The notes below the pieces were generated by a model. The model ran no database searches and was not told where the DNA came from. It saw only the letters and a program-made list of their open reading frames with translations. From NCBI GenBank assembly GCA_947486505.1, contig CANKTT010000047.1, positions 1 to 10,142 on the forward strand: DNA of 10,142 nt, written 5' to 3'. Of this stretch, positions 1 to 6,661 are shown piece after piece (positions within the stretch are counted from its first letter, which is position 1; each line of letters begins with the position of its first letter). A program made the translations under genes and the position numbers. This stretch comes from Actinomycetota bacterium (lineage in GTDB: Bacteria; Actinomycetota; Actinomycetes; S36-B12; UBA5976).

Positions 1-675
1 CATGGATATGTGAATCGACTGCGCGCAGTTGCGGCTTGTGCTGGCGATAACCCAGATGAAACCATTCAAATATTAATTGGGCAGATGGTAAAGATGCTCA
101 AGAACGGCGAGGAAGTTCGTCTCTCAAAGCGCACTGGAAACATCATCACGCTGGAAGATCTAGTTGATGAAGTTGGCGTTGATGCTGCGCGCTACTCATT
201 GATTAGGTATCCAGTTGAATCCCCATTAGTTCTTGATCTGGATCTATTGGTCTCCAGCACAAATGACAACCCGGTTTATTACGTGCAATACGCACACGCT
301 CGAATTGCATCGGTTATTAGAAATGCGGCCGAACTTGGACTTATCCCAGCCAACACTTCCAATTGGGATCCATCAACCTTTGATCCTTCTCAGTTAACTG
401 ATGATCGTGAAGGTGCGCTACTTGGGCTTTTGGCAGATTACCCACGGGTCGTCGCTTCAGCCGCCGAGCTTCGCGAGCCACATCGAATTGCCAGGTACAT
501 CGAGGAAGTTGCCACAAGTTACCACTCGTTCTATGCAGCTTGTCGAGTGCTGCCACAAGGTGACGAGCCAGTTACTGAATTAAACATTGCTCGACTTTGG
601 CTATGTGCGGCAACGCGTCAAGTGATCTTTAACGGTCTCGAATTGCTGGGTGTTAGTGCACCCGACAGGATGTAA
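1..675 (+). CDS. argS: Arginyl-tRNA synthetase, C-terminal part (5' end outside window)
   Basis: Class I aminoacyl-tRNA synthetase that charges tRNA-Arg with arginine in the cytoplasm. The frame is open from base 1 (His-Gly-Tyr), so the GTG at 10-12 is an internal valine codon and not the start. About 224 residues are visible, roughly the last 40% of a usual 550-590-residue enzyme. The HGYVNRLRA stretch fits the catalytic domain just before the KMSKS region. RLSKRTGN (118-141) is the KMSKS-type signature in its actinobacterial form. [12 protein letters not shown] (268-303) opens the DALR all-helical anticodon-binding domain, and the protein ends in the family-typical LGVSAPDRM. The TAA at 673-675 lies 2 bp before lysA, so the two are probably co-transcribed, as in Corynebacterium and Mycobacterium. 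Identification is secure; only the N-terminus is missing. Confidence 0.97.
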   Translation, partial: HGYVNRLRAVAACAGDNPDETIQILIGQMVKMLKNGEEVRLSKRTGNIITLEDLVDEVGVDAARYSLIRYPVESPLVLDLDLLVSSTNDNPVYYVQYAHARIASVIRNAAELGLIPANTSNWDPSTFDPSQLTDDREGALLGLLADYPRVVASAAELREPHRIARYIEEVATSYHSFYAACRVLPQGDEPVTELNIARLWLCAATRQVIFNGLELLGVSAPDRM

Positions 676-677
676 CC

Positions 678-2018
678 ATGGCCTCCGACCTAAACCCAAT
701 GATTTGGCCAGCATCTGCGACTCGTAACAGCCAGGGCGAAATCACCGTTGGTGATATTTCGGTTTCTGATCTTGTTAGGCAATTTGGAACTCCACTACAA
801 ATCTTTGATGAAGCAGATGTACGAAAGCGTGCACGAGATTATGTTGCAGCTTTTGCGGTTTCAGACATTGAAACTAGCGTTCACTACGCAGGTAAGGCTT
901 TCATCACAACAAAAGTTGCCCAATGGGTGAATCAAGAAGGCCTAGGAATCGATGTTGCAAGTGTTGGCGAATTAGAAGTTGCCCTTCGCGCTGGGATTAA
1001 TCCAAAACAAATTGTTATGCACGGTAACAACAAAAGTGTCCACGACTTGGCTCGCGCAGTCGAAGTTGGTGTCGGGCGCGTTGTTATCGACAGTCTGATT
1101 GAAATTGACCGTCTGAATTCGGTCGCAGCAAGTGCTGGAATAGTTCAGCAAGTCTTCTTGCGCCTTACGGTTGGCGTTGAAGCCCATACCCATGAAGCTA
1201 TTTCCACTGCGCATGAAGATCAAAAGTTTGGCCTTTCGGTTGCATCCGGAATGGCAATGGCAGCTGTCGATAAAGTTTTGGAGTGTGATGCGCTTTCACT
1301 AGCAGGACTTCACTCACATATCGGTTCCCAGATTTTTGATGCCACAGGTTTTGAGTTGGCTACTCATCGGGTAGTTGACTTTGCCGTGCAAGTTAAAGAG
1401 CGCCATGGAATCTCCGTTAGCGAAATCGACGTTGGCGGCGGCATGGGGATTGCTTATGTCGATGGTGACGATCCACTGGATGTAAATGCAATGGCTAAAT
1501 CGATTTTGGACATTGTTCGAACCGAGTGTGCTCGGGTACATATTCCAGTTCCAAAAATTAGTGTTGAACCGGGCCGCGCAATCATTGGAAACCCTGGCAT
1601 CACACTTTATGAAGTGGGAACCGTAAAGCCAGTGGAATTAGATAGTGGAATTACTCGCCATTACATTTCCGTTGATGGTGGAATGAGTGACAATATTCGG
1701 ACTGCACTTTATGGTGCTGAATACACAGCCGTGATCGCAAACCGTGATTCCGATGCCAAAAAAGTTTTGTCTCGCATAGTAGGAAAACACTGCGAAAGCG
1801 GCGACATCGTGGTTCGCGAGCTTGATCTACCGGCTGACACTCGACCTGGGGACTTAATTGCAGTTGCAGCAACCGGTGCATATTGCAGATCTATGTCAAG
1901 CAACTACAACCACATGCCTCGACTTGCTGTGGTCAGTGTTCTCGCTGGTACTTCGCAAGTATTGCTTCGCAGGGAAACTATCGAAGATTTACTTGCGCTT
2001 GATGCGGGAGTTAGCTAG
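678..2018 (+). CDS. lysA: Diaminopimelate decarboxylase
   Basis: PLP-dependent fold-III decarboxylase that converts meso-2,6-diaminopimelate to L-lysine and CO2, the last step of lysine synthesis. At 446 residues it has normal length. Visible motifs in order: HYAGKAF with the PLP Schiff-base Lys73; GLHSHIGSQ (211-218); the glycine-rich DVGGGMG (251-257) and EPGR (297-300) that hold the PLP phosphate; VDGGMSDN (332-339); the catalytic CESGD (Cys372) that reaches into the partner subunit's active site; and GAYCRSMSSNYN (400-411) with the substrate/PLP tyrosine. The ATG at 678 follows the argS stop by 2 bp and is preceded by an AGGA Shine-Dalgarno-like core at 666-669 inside the end of argS, which favours translational coupling. 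Its last 8 bases overlap the 3' end of the convergent membrane-protein gene. No terminator is visible between them. Confidence 0.97.
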   Translation: MASDLNPMIWPASATRNSQGEITVGDISVSDLVRQFGTPLQIFDEADVRKRARDYVAAFAVSDIETSVHYAGKAFITTKVAQWVNQEGLGIDVASVGELEVALRAGINPKQIVMHGNNKSVHDLARAVEVGVGRVVIDSLIEIDRLNSVAASAGIVQQVFLRLTVGVEAHTHEAISTAHEDQKFGLSVASGMAMAAVDKVLECDALSLAGLHSHIGSQIFDATGFELATHRVVDFAVQVKERHGISVSEIDVGGGMGIAYVDGDDPLDVNAMAKSILDIVRTECARVHIPVPKISVEPGRAIIGNPGITLYEVGTVKPVELDSGITRHYISVDGGMSDNIRTALYGAEYTAVIANRDSDAKKVLSRIVGKHCESGDIVVRELDLPADTRPGDLIAVAATGAYCRSMSSNYNHMPRLAVVSVLAGTSQVLLRRETIEDLLALDAGVS

Positions 2019-3057
2019 CTTTCTCTTTTTCAATTGATCGAACCAGCAATCGATTGAACTCAAAAATTGCAGTTGCAATTATAAACGCAGAACCGATGAA
2101 CAACAGGCCGCGCAATGCCACCTGAGTATTCATGGCTATGAAAGCGCCAAGGGCTACAAAAATGATGGCGCGAGCAAATGAAATCCAAAAATTTGCTGGC
2201 CGCGCCCAAATCTTTTTCCAAGTCTTCGCTACTTCACTTGGCACATCAACATCAGGCAAAACTCCGCCAAGCAAGGTGTAAGCCATTCCGCCTGCCACGA
2301 TCAAAATCGCAGATGGAATCCAGAAAGCGGCATCAAATTGATTCCATGACGCGATTAGATAAACACCGATTTCAGGATCACGACCAAAGATATTCGTCGC
2401 AATCCAGATTACGGCACTGATTCCAGCGATGATGCCACCAGAGATCATCACCGATTTAGCAACTCGCTGTGCGCCTTGACGGCGATACGGAGCTAAGAAA
2501 ATAACGGCCACGAAAATTACCACCGCAGCGATAGGTAAAGCTGTCGATAACGTGTCAGATATCTTCAACACTTTTTGCAGCGTATTTATCGTTGCCAAAA
2601 CACTGCCCGCAGGAGGTTCCAGACTCAACTCAGCAACCGGTTGAATGCCAAGTTGTGGTGCAAATAGATTTATCTTCGAAATTGCAACGTTTGCAGTTTC
2701 GGTAAACTCAAGCTTCAGTGCCTGACCTTTTATAAACGCATCACGTAATTGAACTGCCGCGCCTCGGATTGGTTCAGAAAGCGCATCGCTCGCCAGAATC
2801 TTTGAGGCTGCATTTTCGATGACTGGGCGAAATGGCGCGGTATTGGGTGCTTTCTCAATAACAACATCAGCCAACTGGACACTGATTTTGGCAATTACGG
2901 CCGGGTCCTGCCGAATGCTCTCGATATGGTCAGCTAGCTTCGGACCATTGAGCAGATTATTGTTTACGATTCCCGCAAAAGCGCCAAGAGTTAGGGCAAA
3001 AGTGCCCAGAACTATTAACACTTTGGACAGCACTCGATATGACTTTGAATTTCTCAT
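2011..3057 (-). CDS. Unrecognised multi-pass membrane protein with one extracytoplasmic domain
   Basis: A 348-residue protein that I cannot assign to a named function. Hydrophobic segments at about 12-32, 173-190, 203-224, 243-264, 290-310 and 316-336 suggest six transmembrane helices. The first helix is followed by a polar domain of about 140 residues (33-172), probably outside the cell because Arg and Lys sit before helix 1 and after helices 2 and 6. That domain begins NNNLLNGPKLADHIESIRQ and continues DPAVIAKIS. This resembles the start of a common actinobacterial family of uncharacterised integral membrane proteins (a D/N-x-x-L then DPAVxxxI pattern after helix 1); the resemblance is from memory. 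There are no catalytic motifs and only a few cysteine-free loops. The start is ATG at 3057, with a GGGG core 6 nt upstream on the minus strand. The gene is convergent with lysA (8-bp overlap) and divergent from hom, so it interrupts an otherwise co-directional amino acid cluster. Real gene status is well supported by length and topology; function is unknown. Confidence 0.85.
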   Translation of the reverse strand: MRNSKSYRVLSKVLIVLGTFALTLGAFAGIVNNNLLNGPKLADHIESIRQDPAVIAKISVQLADVVIEKAPNTAPFRPVIENAASKILASDALSEPIRGAAVQLRDAFIKGQALKLEFTETANVAISKINLFAPQLGIQPVAELSLEPPAGSVLATINTLQKVLKISDTLSTALPIAAVVIFVAVIFLAPYRRQGAQRVAKSVMISGGIIAGISAVIWIATNIFGRDPEIGVYLIASWNQFDAAFWIPSAILIVAGGMAYTLLGGVLPDVDVPSEVAKTWKKIWARPANFWISFARAIIFVALGAFIAMNTQVALRGLLFIGSAFIIATAIFEFNRLLVRSIEKEKAS

Positions 3058-3077
3058 TTGTTACCCCGTTTTTATAA

Positions 3078-3112
3078 ATCTTAGCTAAAGCCTATTTGAT
3101 CCTCACTGTCAA
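3078..3112 (-). promoter_or_regulatory. Candidate promoter for the minus-strand membrane protein
   Basis: On the minus strand a perfect TTGACA lies at 3107-3112 and a TAAGAT -10-like box (four of six consensus bases) at 3078-3083, about 20 bp before the ATG. The 23-bp spacing is too long for a standard promoter, so either the -10 acts without this -35 or another hexamer is used. The call is tentative. Confidence 0.35.
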
Positions 3113-3142
3113 AACCCTTCTTTTGGCTTGATTCAAGGGTTT
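3112..3142. repeat. Inverted repeat in the divergent control region (possible operator)
   Basis: AAACCCTT (3112-3119) and AAGGGTTT (3135-3142) form a perfect 8-bp inverted repeat with a 15-bp spacer. Nested across the right arm is an 11-bp odd palindrome, CTTGA-T-TCAAG (3127-3137). The repeat touches the TTGACA of the minus-strand gene and lies between the two divergent genes. This is where an operator for a regulator acting on one or both genes would be expected. No regulator gene is in the window, so a function is inferred only from position and symmetry. Confidence 0.35.
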
Positions 3143-3163
3143 CTGCCAGACTTAGAGGAGTAG

Positions 3164-3190
3164 GTGCACGGAGTTTCTTGGTTCCTGCAC
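3164..3190. repeat. Imperfect inverted repeat or hairpin just upstream of the hom promoter
   Basis: GTGCACGGA (3164-3172) pairs with TCCTGCAC (3183-3190) as eight base pairs with one bulged C (3169) and a 10-nt loop. The right arm overlaps the candidate -35 box of hom (3186-3191), so a protein bound here could block or assist the promoter. It lies upstream of the predicted transcription start, which makes a DNA operator more likely than an RNA attenuator. Confidence 0.3.
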
Positions 3191-3231
3191 AGTTTCTAAC
3201 AGCGCTGGTAATACTCACTATTAATAAGGAG
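3186..3231 (+). promoter_or_regulatory. Candidate promoter and Shine-Dalgarno site of hom-thrC-thrB
   Basis: TGCACA (3186-3191; four of six matches to TTGACA) is followed, after 17 bp, by TAATAC (3209-3214), which is preceded by TGG and so resembles an extended -10. Transcription would start near 3220, giving a leader of about 16 nt. A strong Shine-Dalgarno AAGGAG (3226-3231) sits 5 nt before the hom ATG and fixes that start. The leader is too short for a leader-peptide attenuator or riboswitch, so control would act on initiation. Confidence 0.45.
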
Positions 3232-3236
3232 AAGAA

Positions 3237-4526
3237 ATGGTTTCCCCACTAACGGTTGCACTACTTGGTGGCGGAACTGTGGGCGCATCAGTTGCCCAGT
3301 TAATTTCTGAAAGCGCAGAGGACTTAACCGCTCGAATTGGCCGAGAACTGAAATTAACTGGAATTGCAGTTCGCGACGCGTCGAAGCCACGCCCTGGCGT
3401 CGATTCCAAACTTCTTACTGAAGATGCTGCTGGACTTGCCGCATCAGGTGCCGACATCGTCATTGAAGTTATTGGCGGAATCGAGCCGGCAAAAACTTTG
3501 ATTGAATCTGCAATTGCGAACGGTTCATCTGTAGTAACTGCCAATAAGGCGTTGCTTGCAGCGCATGGCGCACACCTTCACAAGTTGGCTGAGGAAGCGG
3601 GCGTCGATCTTTACTATGAAGCGGCAGTAGCTGGCGCAATCCCATTGCTTCGCCCATTACGTGAGTCGCTATCTGGCGACAAAGTTACCAAGATTCTTGG
3701 AATCGTAAATGGCACTACAAATTTCATTTTGTCGAAAATGTATAACGACGGCGCTGACTATTCAGTTGTGCTGAAAGAAGCCCAAGACTTGGGATATGCC
3801 GAAGCGGATCCAACTGCAGATGTCGAAGGCTTTGATAGCGCGGCAAAAGCTGCAATTCTTGCCGGCTTAGCGTTCCATACCAATGTGACAGCAGATGATG
3901 TTTATCGCGAAGGAATGACAAAAGTTACCGCAGATGACATCGCAGCAGCCAAGTCACTTGGATACGTAATCAAGTTGCTCGCGATCGCAGAGCTAACTGC
4001 TGATGACAAGGGCGTTATTGTCCGAGTCCATCCAGCTATGATTCCGTTGACACATCCTTTGGCAAGTGTTCGCGATGCATTTAACGCAGTTTTCGTTGAA
4101 GCCGATGCGGCTGGCCAAGTTATGTTTTATGGTCGTGGCGCAGGCGGTGCACCAACTGCAAGTTCAGTCCTCGGTGACGTAGTTGCCGCAGCCCGAAATC
4201 GAATCACTGGATCGGTGGGTCCAGCCCAGAGTATTTATGCTGACCTTGAAGTTAGACCAATCGGTGAAGCAATAACTTCTTACTACTTGAACTTGAAAGT
4301 AGCTGACGAGTCTGGTGTGCTAGCGGCCATCTCAAATGAATTCGCTAAGCATGACGTATCCATCCAGGCAGTTCGCCAGGACGGAGAAGGGGATGCAGCA
4401 AGTTTGATTATTCGCACGCACGAAGCCCCTGAAAGTCGTCTGCGCGCAACTGTTGAAGGCTTGGAGAGCATGGCAGCAGTTCGCGAAGTTCTAGGTGTTA
4501 TGCGCGTTGAAGGCGCGGGCGCTTAG
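3237..4526 (+). CDS. hom: Homoserine dehydrogenase with C-terminal ACT domain
   Basis: Reduces L-aspartate-4-semialdehyde to L-homoserine with NAD(P)H, the branch point toward threonine and methionine. The 429 residues match the monofunctional ACT-containing class; no aspartokinase is fused. The Rossmann domain starts with [10 protein letters not shown] (7-16). TANKALLA (101-108) carries the catalytic Lys104. [11 protein letters not shown] (126-136) and NGTTNFIL (158-165) line the active site. [19 protein letters not shown] (186-204) holds Asp200 and Lys204, equivalent to the catalytic pair of yeast Hom6. The ACT domain spans about 347-425, beginning [19 protein letters not shown], and in this family usually mediates threonine feedback inhibition; whether it does so here is inference. 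The ATG at 3237 is set by a strong AAGGAG. The gene leads the operon with thrC (2-bp gap) and thrB. Confidence 0.97.
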   Translation: MVSPLTVALLGGGTVGASVAQLISESAEDLTARIGRELKLTGIAVRDASKPRPGVDSKLLTEDAAGLAASGADIVIEVIGGIEPAKTLIESAIANGSSVVTANKALLAAHGAHLHKLAEEAGVDLYYEAAVAGAIPLLRPLRESLSGDKVTKILGIVNGTTNFILSKMYNDGADYSVVLKEAQDLGYAEADPTADVEGFDSAAKAAILAGLAFHTNVTADDVYREGMTKVTADDIAAAKSLGYVIKLLAIAELTADDKGVIVRVHPAMIPLTHPLASVRDAFNAVFVEADAAGQVMFYGRGAGGAPTASSVLGDVVAAARNRITGSVGPAQSIYADLEVRPIGEAITSYYLNLKVADESGVLAAISNEFAKHDVSIQAVRQDGEGDAASLIIRTHEAPESRLRATVEGLESMAAVREVLGVMRVEGAGA

Positions 4527-4528
4527 TT

Positions 4529-5587
4529 ATGGCCCACATTTGGCGCGGAGTTATCGAGGAATATCGAGATAGATTGCCGATCGGTCCCAACGATATCGTC
4601 GTTTCCTTGGGTGAAGGTGGAACTCCACTTGTTTACGCGTGCACTTTGTCTGAACTCACGGGTGCCAAAGTTTACCTAAAAGTCGAAGGCATGAATCCAA
4701 CTGGATCTTTCAAAGATCGTGGCATGACCATGGCGATTACCGATGCTGCGCGAAACGGTGCAAAGGCTGTCGTGTGTGCTTCGACCGGAAACACCAGTGC
4801 CTCAGCTGCGGCTTATGCGACGAAAGCTGGAATGAAGAGTGCGGTGCTGGTGCCACAAGGAAAAATTGCTATGGGTAAATTAGCCCAAGCAGTAATTCAT
4901 GGCGCCACAATCTTGCAGGTTGATGGAAACTTTGACGATTGCTTGGATATCGCTCGTGACCTAGCTGAAAACTATCCAATTGCATTGGTTAACTCAGTAA
5001 ATCCAACTCGATTGCAAGGCCAAAAGACTGCGGCGTTTGAAATTGTTGATGCGCTAGGCGATGCACCAGATATCCATTGCTTGCCGGTTGGAAATGCCGG
5101 AAACATTTCTGCATATTGGATGGGCTTCACTGAGTACTACCACGACAAGATTGCAACCCAACGTCCAGGCATGTGGGGATTTCAAGCAGCGGGCGCAGCA
5201 CCATTTGTTGCAGGTCACCCGATTGCAAAGCCGGAAACCATTGCTACTGCAATTCGAATCGGAAAACCTGCGTCTTGGGATTTGGCAGTTGCCGCCCGTG
5301 ATGATTCTGGTGGATTAATCGATGCCGTAACTGATGAACAAATTCTTGACGCTTATCGAATCTTGGCTGACAAAGAAGGTTTCTTCGTTGAACCATCCAG
5401 TGCCGCTTCGGTTGCTGGTTTGTTGCAGCAAGCTAGTCGCGGATTAGTTGATGCCGGATCAACAATCGTTTGCACAGTGACTGGCAATGGTTTGAAGGAC
5501 ACGCAATGGGCATTGGAAAGCGCGAAGGATCCGGTGGTTGTTCCAGTTGATGTCAAAGCTGCGGCTGCTGCACTAGGTCTTGCCTAA
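4529..5587 (+). CDS. thrC: Threonine synthase
   Basis: PLP-dependent fold-II enzyme that converts O-phospho-L-homoserine to L-threonine and phosphate, the last step of threonine synthesis. At 352 residues it belongs to the short class common in actinobacteria and Bacillus, without the long N-terminal domain of the E. coli/yeast type. Motifs: GEGGTP (28-33); the PLP lysine in [11 protein letters not shown] (Lys62); [13 protein letters not shown] (85-97), which binds the substrate; the PLP phosphate cradle PVGNAGN (186-192); and VTGNGLKD (317-324). The ATG lies 2 bp after the hom TAG with only a weak purine stretch ahead (GCGGGCG in the hom tail), so coupling to hom translation is likely. The TAA shares its last A with the thrB ATG. 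Confidence 0.97.
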   Translation: MAHIWRGVIEEYRDRLPIGPNDIVVSLGEGGTPLVYACTLSELTGAKVYLKVEGMNPTGSFKDRGMTMAITDAARNGAKAVVCASTGNTSASAAAYATKAGMKSAVLVPQGKIAMGKLAQAVIHGATILQVDGNFDDCLDIARDLAENYPIALVNSVNPTRLQGQKTAAFEIVDALGDAPDIHCLPVGNAGNISAYWMGFTEYYHDKIATQRPGMWGFQAAGAAPFVAGHPIAKPETIATAIRIGKPASWDLAVAARDDSGGLIDAVTDEQILDAYRILADKEGFFVEPSSAASVAGLLQQASRGLVDAGSTIVCTVTGNGLKDTQWALESAKDPVVVPVDVKAAAAALGLA

Positions 5588-6501
5588 TGTCTCGCATAGT
5601 TTCGGTTTCGGTTCCGGCGACCAGCGCCAACTTAGGACCTGGTTATGACGCACTTGGATTAGCTTTAGAGATCCGAGATTTTGTAACTGCGCAATTTGCC
5701 GACGAGGGCAAAGTCACAGTCGAAGTCATTGGCCAAGGTGCTGGAAAACTTCCAACCGATGAAACTCACTTAATTGCGAAAACAATCATTGATGCCTGTA
5801 AAGCCTTTGGAACTGAAGTTACTGGACTTCATGTTGAATGCAAAAATGCAATTCCACAAGGTCGGGGATTGGGTTCGAGCGCGGCGGCAATTGTTGCTGG
5901 CTTAGTTTTGGCAAGTGAGTTGACTTATGCCCGAGCGAGCGAAGATGAATTGCTGCAAATGGCTAATGCCATCGAAGGTCACCCTGACAACGTTGCAGCT
6001 TGCCTACTTGGGGCAATGACGATTGCTTGGCTAGAAGATGATGGCAAAGCGAACTCAGTCTCGATGAATGTTCATCCTGACATTTCCCCAGTACTAGGCA
6101 TCCCACAAACCGAGTTAGATACTCACAAGGCCCGCGGCTTGATCCCAGAAACGATCGCACACGTTGATGCTGCATTTAACGCTGGGCGATCAGCACTTCT
6201 CGTGGCAGCAATGATCGGTGACCCAGATTTCTTGCTGGAGGCAACTGAGGATAAATTGCATCAGCCCTTCCGCGCCCAGGCCTACCCGGAATCGATGGAG
6301 CTAATTGCCCAACTTCGGGATGCGGAAATTGCCGCCTGCATCAGCGGGGCTGGACCCACAGTTATCGCGCTTTGCACTTCCGATCAGGTCGCGCTAGCCT
6401 CCGAAATCATTGCAAAATCTGGGTTTATGGCTACTCCCGTGGCAGTTGCTGATCAAGGCGCAATTGCTGATAACAACGACGAAGTAGCAAGCGAAGATTA
6501 A
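5587..6501 (+). CDS. thrB: Homoserine kinase (GHMP family)
   Basis: Phosphorylates L-homoserine with ATP to O-phosphohomoserine, the substrate of the adjacent thrC product. The 304 residues are normal for bacterial ThrB. GHMP motifs are all present: VPATSANLGPGYDALG (9-24, motif 1), the ATP-binding PQGRGLGSSAA (90-100, motif 2), EGHPDN (130-135) and the C-terminal SGAGPTVIAL (253-262, motif 3). The start ATG overlaps the thrC stop as TAATG, a standard stop-start coupling. The C-terminus ends with a short acidic tail (NNDEVASED). It is the last gene of the hom-thrC-thrB operon. The following 160 bp contain only a small hairpin and then the rho promoter region. Confidence 0.97.
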   Translation: MSRIVSVSVPATSANLGPGYDALGLALEIRDFVTAQFADEGKVTVEVIGQGAGKLPTDETHLIAKTIIDACKAFGTEVTGLHVECKNAIPQGRGLGSSAAAIVAGLVLASELTYARASEDELLQMANAIEGHPDNVAACLLGAMTIAWLEDDGKANSVSMNVHPDISPVLGIPQTELDTHKARGLIPETIAHVDAAFNAGRSALLVAAMIGDPDFLLEATEDKLHQPFRAQAYPESMELIAQLRDAEIAACISGAGPTVIALCTSDQVALASEIIAKSGFMATPVAVADQGAIADNNDEVASED

Positions 6502-6504
6502 ATC

Positions 6505-6518
6505 CCTCGATTTCGAGG
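6505..6518 (+). terminator. Small hairpin after thrB (weak or no terminator)
   Basis: CCTCG (6505-6509) and CGAGG (6514-6518) form a 5-bp stem with an ATTT loop, starting 4 bases after the thrB stop. No T-tract follows, so it does not look like an efficient intrinsic terminator. It could protect the mRNA 3' end, or read-through into rho may occur. Confidence 0.25.
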
Positions 6519-6522
6519 CAAT

Positions 6523-6552
6523 TTCGCATCGCCGTTACCAACCTGCTAGTCT
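6523..6552 (+). promoter_or_regulatory. Candidate rho promoter
   Basis: TTCGCA (6523-6528; four of six matches to TTGACA), an 18-bp spacer and TAGTCT (6547-6552) form a plausible promoter. TAGTCT fits the actinobacterial TANNNT -10 pattern. Transcription near 6559 would give an untranslated leader of about 100 nt. A second -10-like TATGAC at 6553-6558 overlaps this site, and another lies at 6615-6620. The assignment is tentative. Confidence 0.35.
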
Positions 6553-6560
6553 TATGACAT

Positions 6561-6580
6561 CGGTTGAATCTCTTTCACCG
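6561..6580 (+). promoter_or_regulatory. Hairpin in the rho mRNA leader, possible autoregulation element
   Basis: CGGT-T-GAA pairs with TTCACCG as seven base pairs with one bulged T and a TCTCT loop, directly after the predicted transcription start. It is followed by unstructured, C-containing, G-poor sequence (about 6581-6661), the sort of RNA that Rho loads on. rho is known to be autoregulated through its leader in E. coli; applying this here is inference. Confidence 0.25.
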
Positions 6581-6648
6581 AAAATCCCGCAAAAATCCTC
6601 GCGAAAATTCCGTGTATGACTTGCTGGATGGAAAACCACTCAAAACAT

Positions 6649-6654
6649 AAAGGA
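6649..6654 (+). promoter_or_regulatory. Ribosome binding site that fixes the GTG start of rho
   Basis: AAAGGA lies 7 nt before the GTG at 6662. No competing ATG with a Shine-Dalgarno is in frame nearby, and the reading frame from this GTG begins directly with the Rho N-terminal helix region. Confidence 0.6.
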
Positions 6655-6661
6655 CACATAC

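Noticed and set aside
10..12. GTG as start codon of a 221-residue protein
   Set aside because: The frame continues upstream to base 1 with His-Gly-Tyr, which fits the arginyl-tRNA synthetase sequence, so this is an internal codon of a truncated gene.
6505..6518. Strong terminator after thrB
   Set aside because: The stem has only 5 bp and no T-run follows; it is kept only as a low-confidence hairpin.
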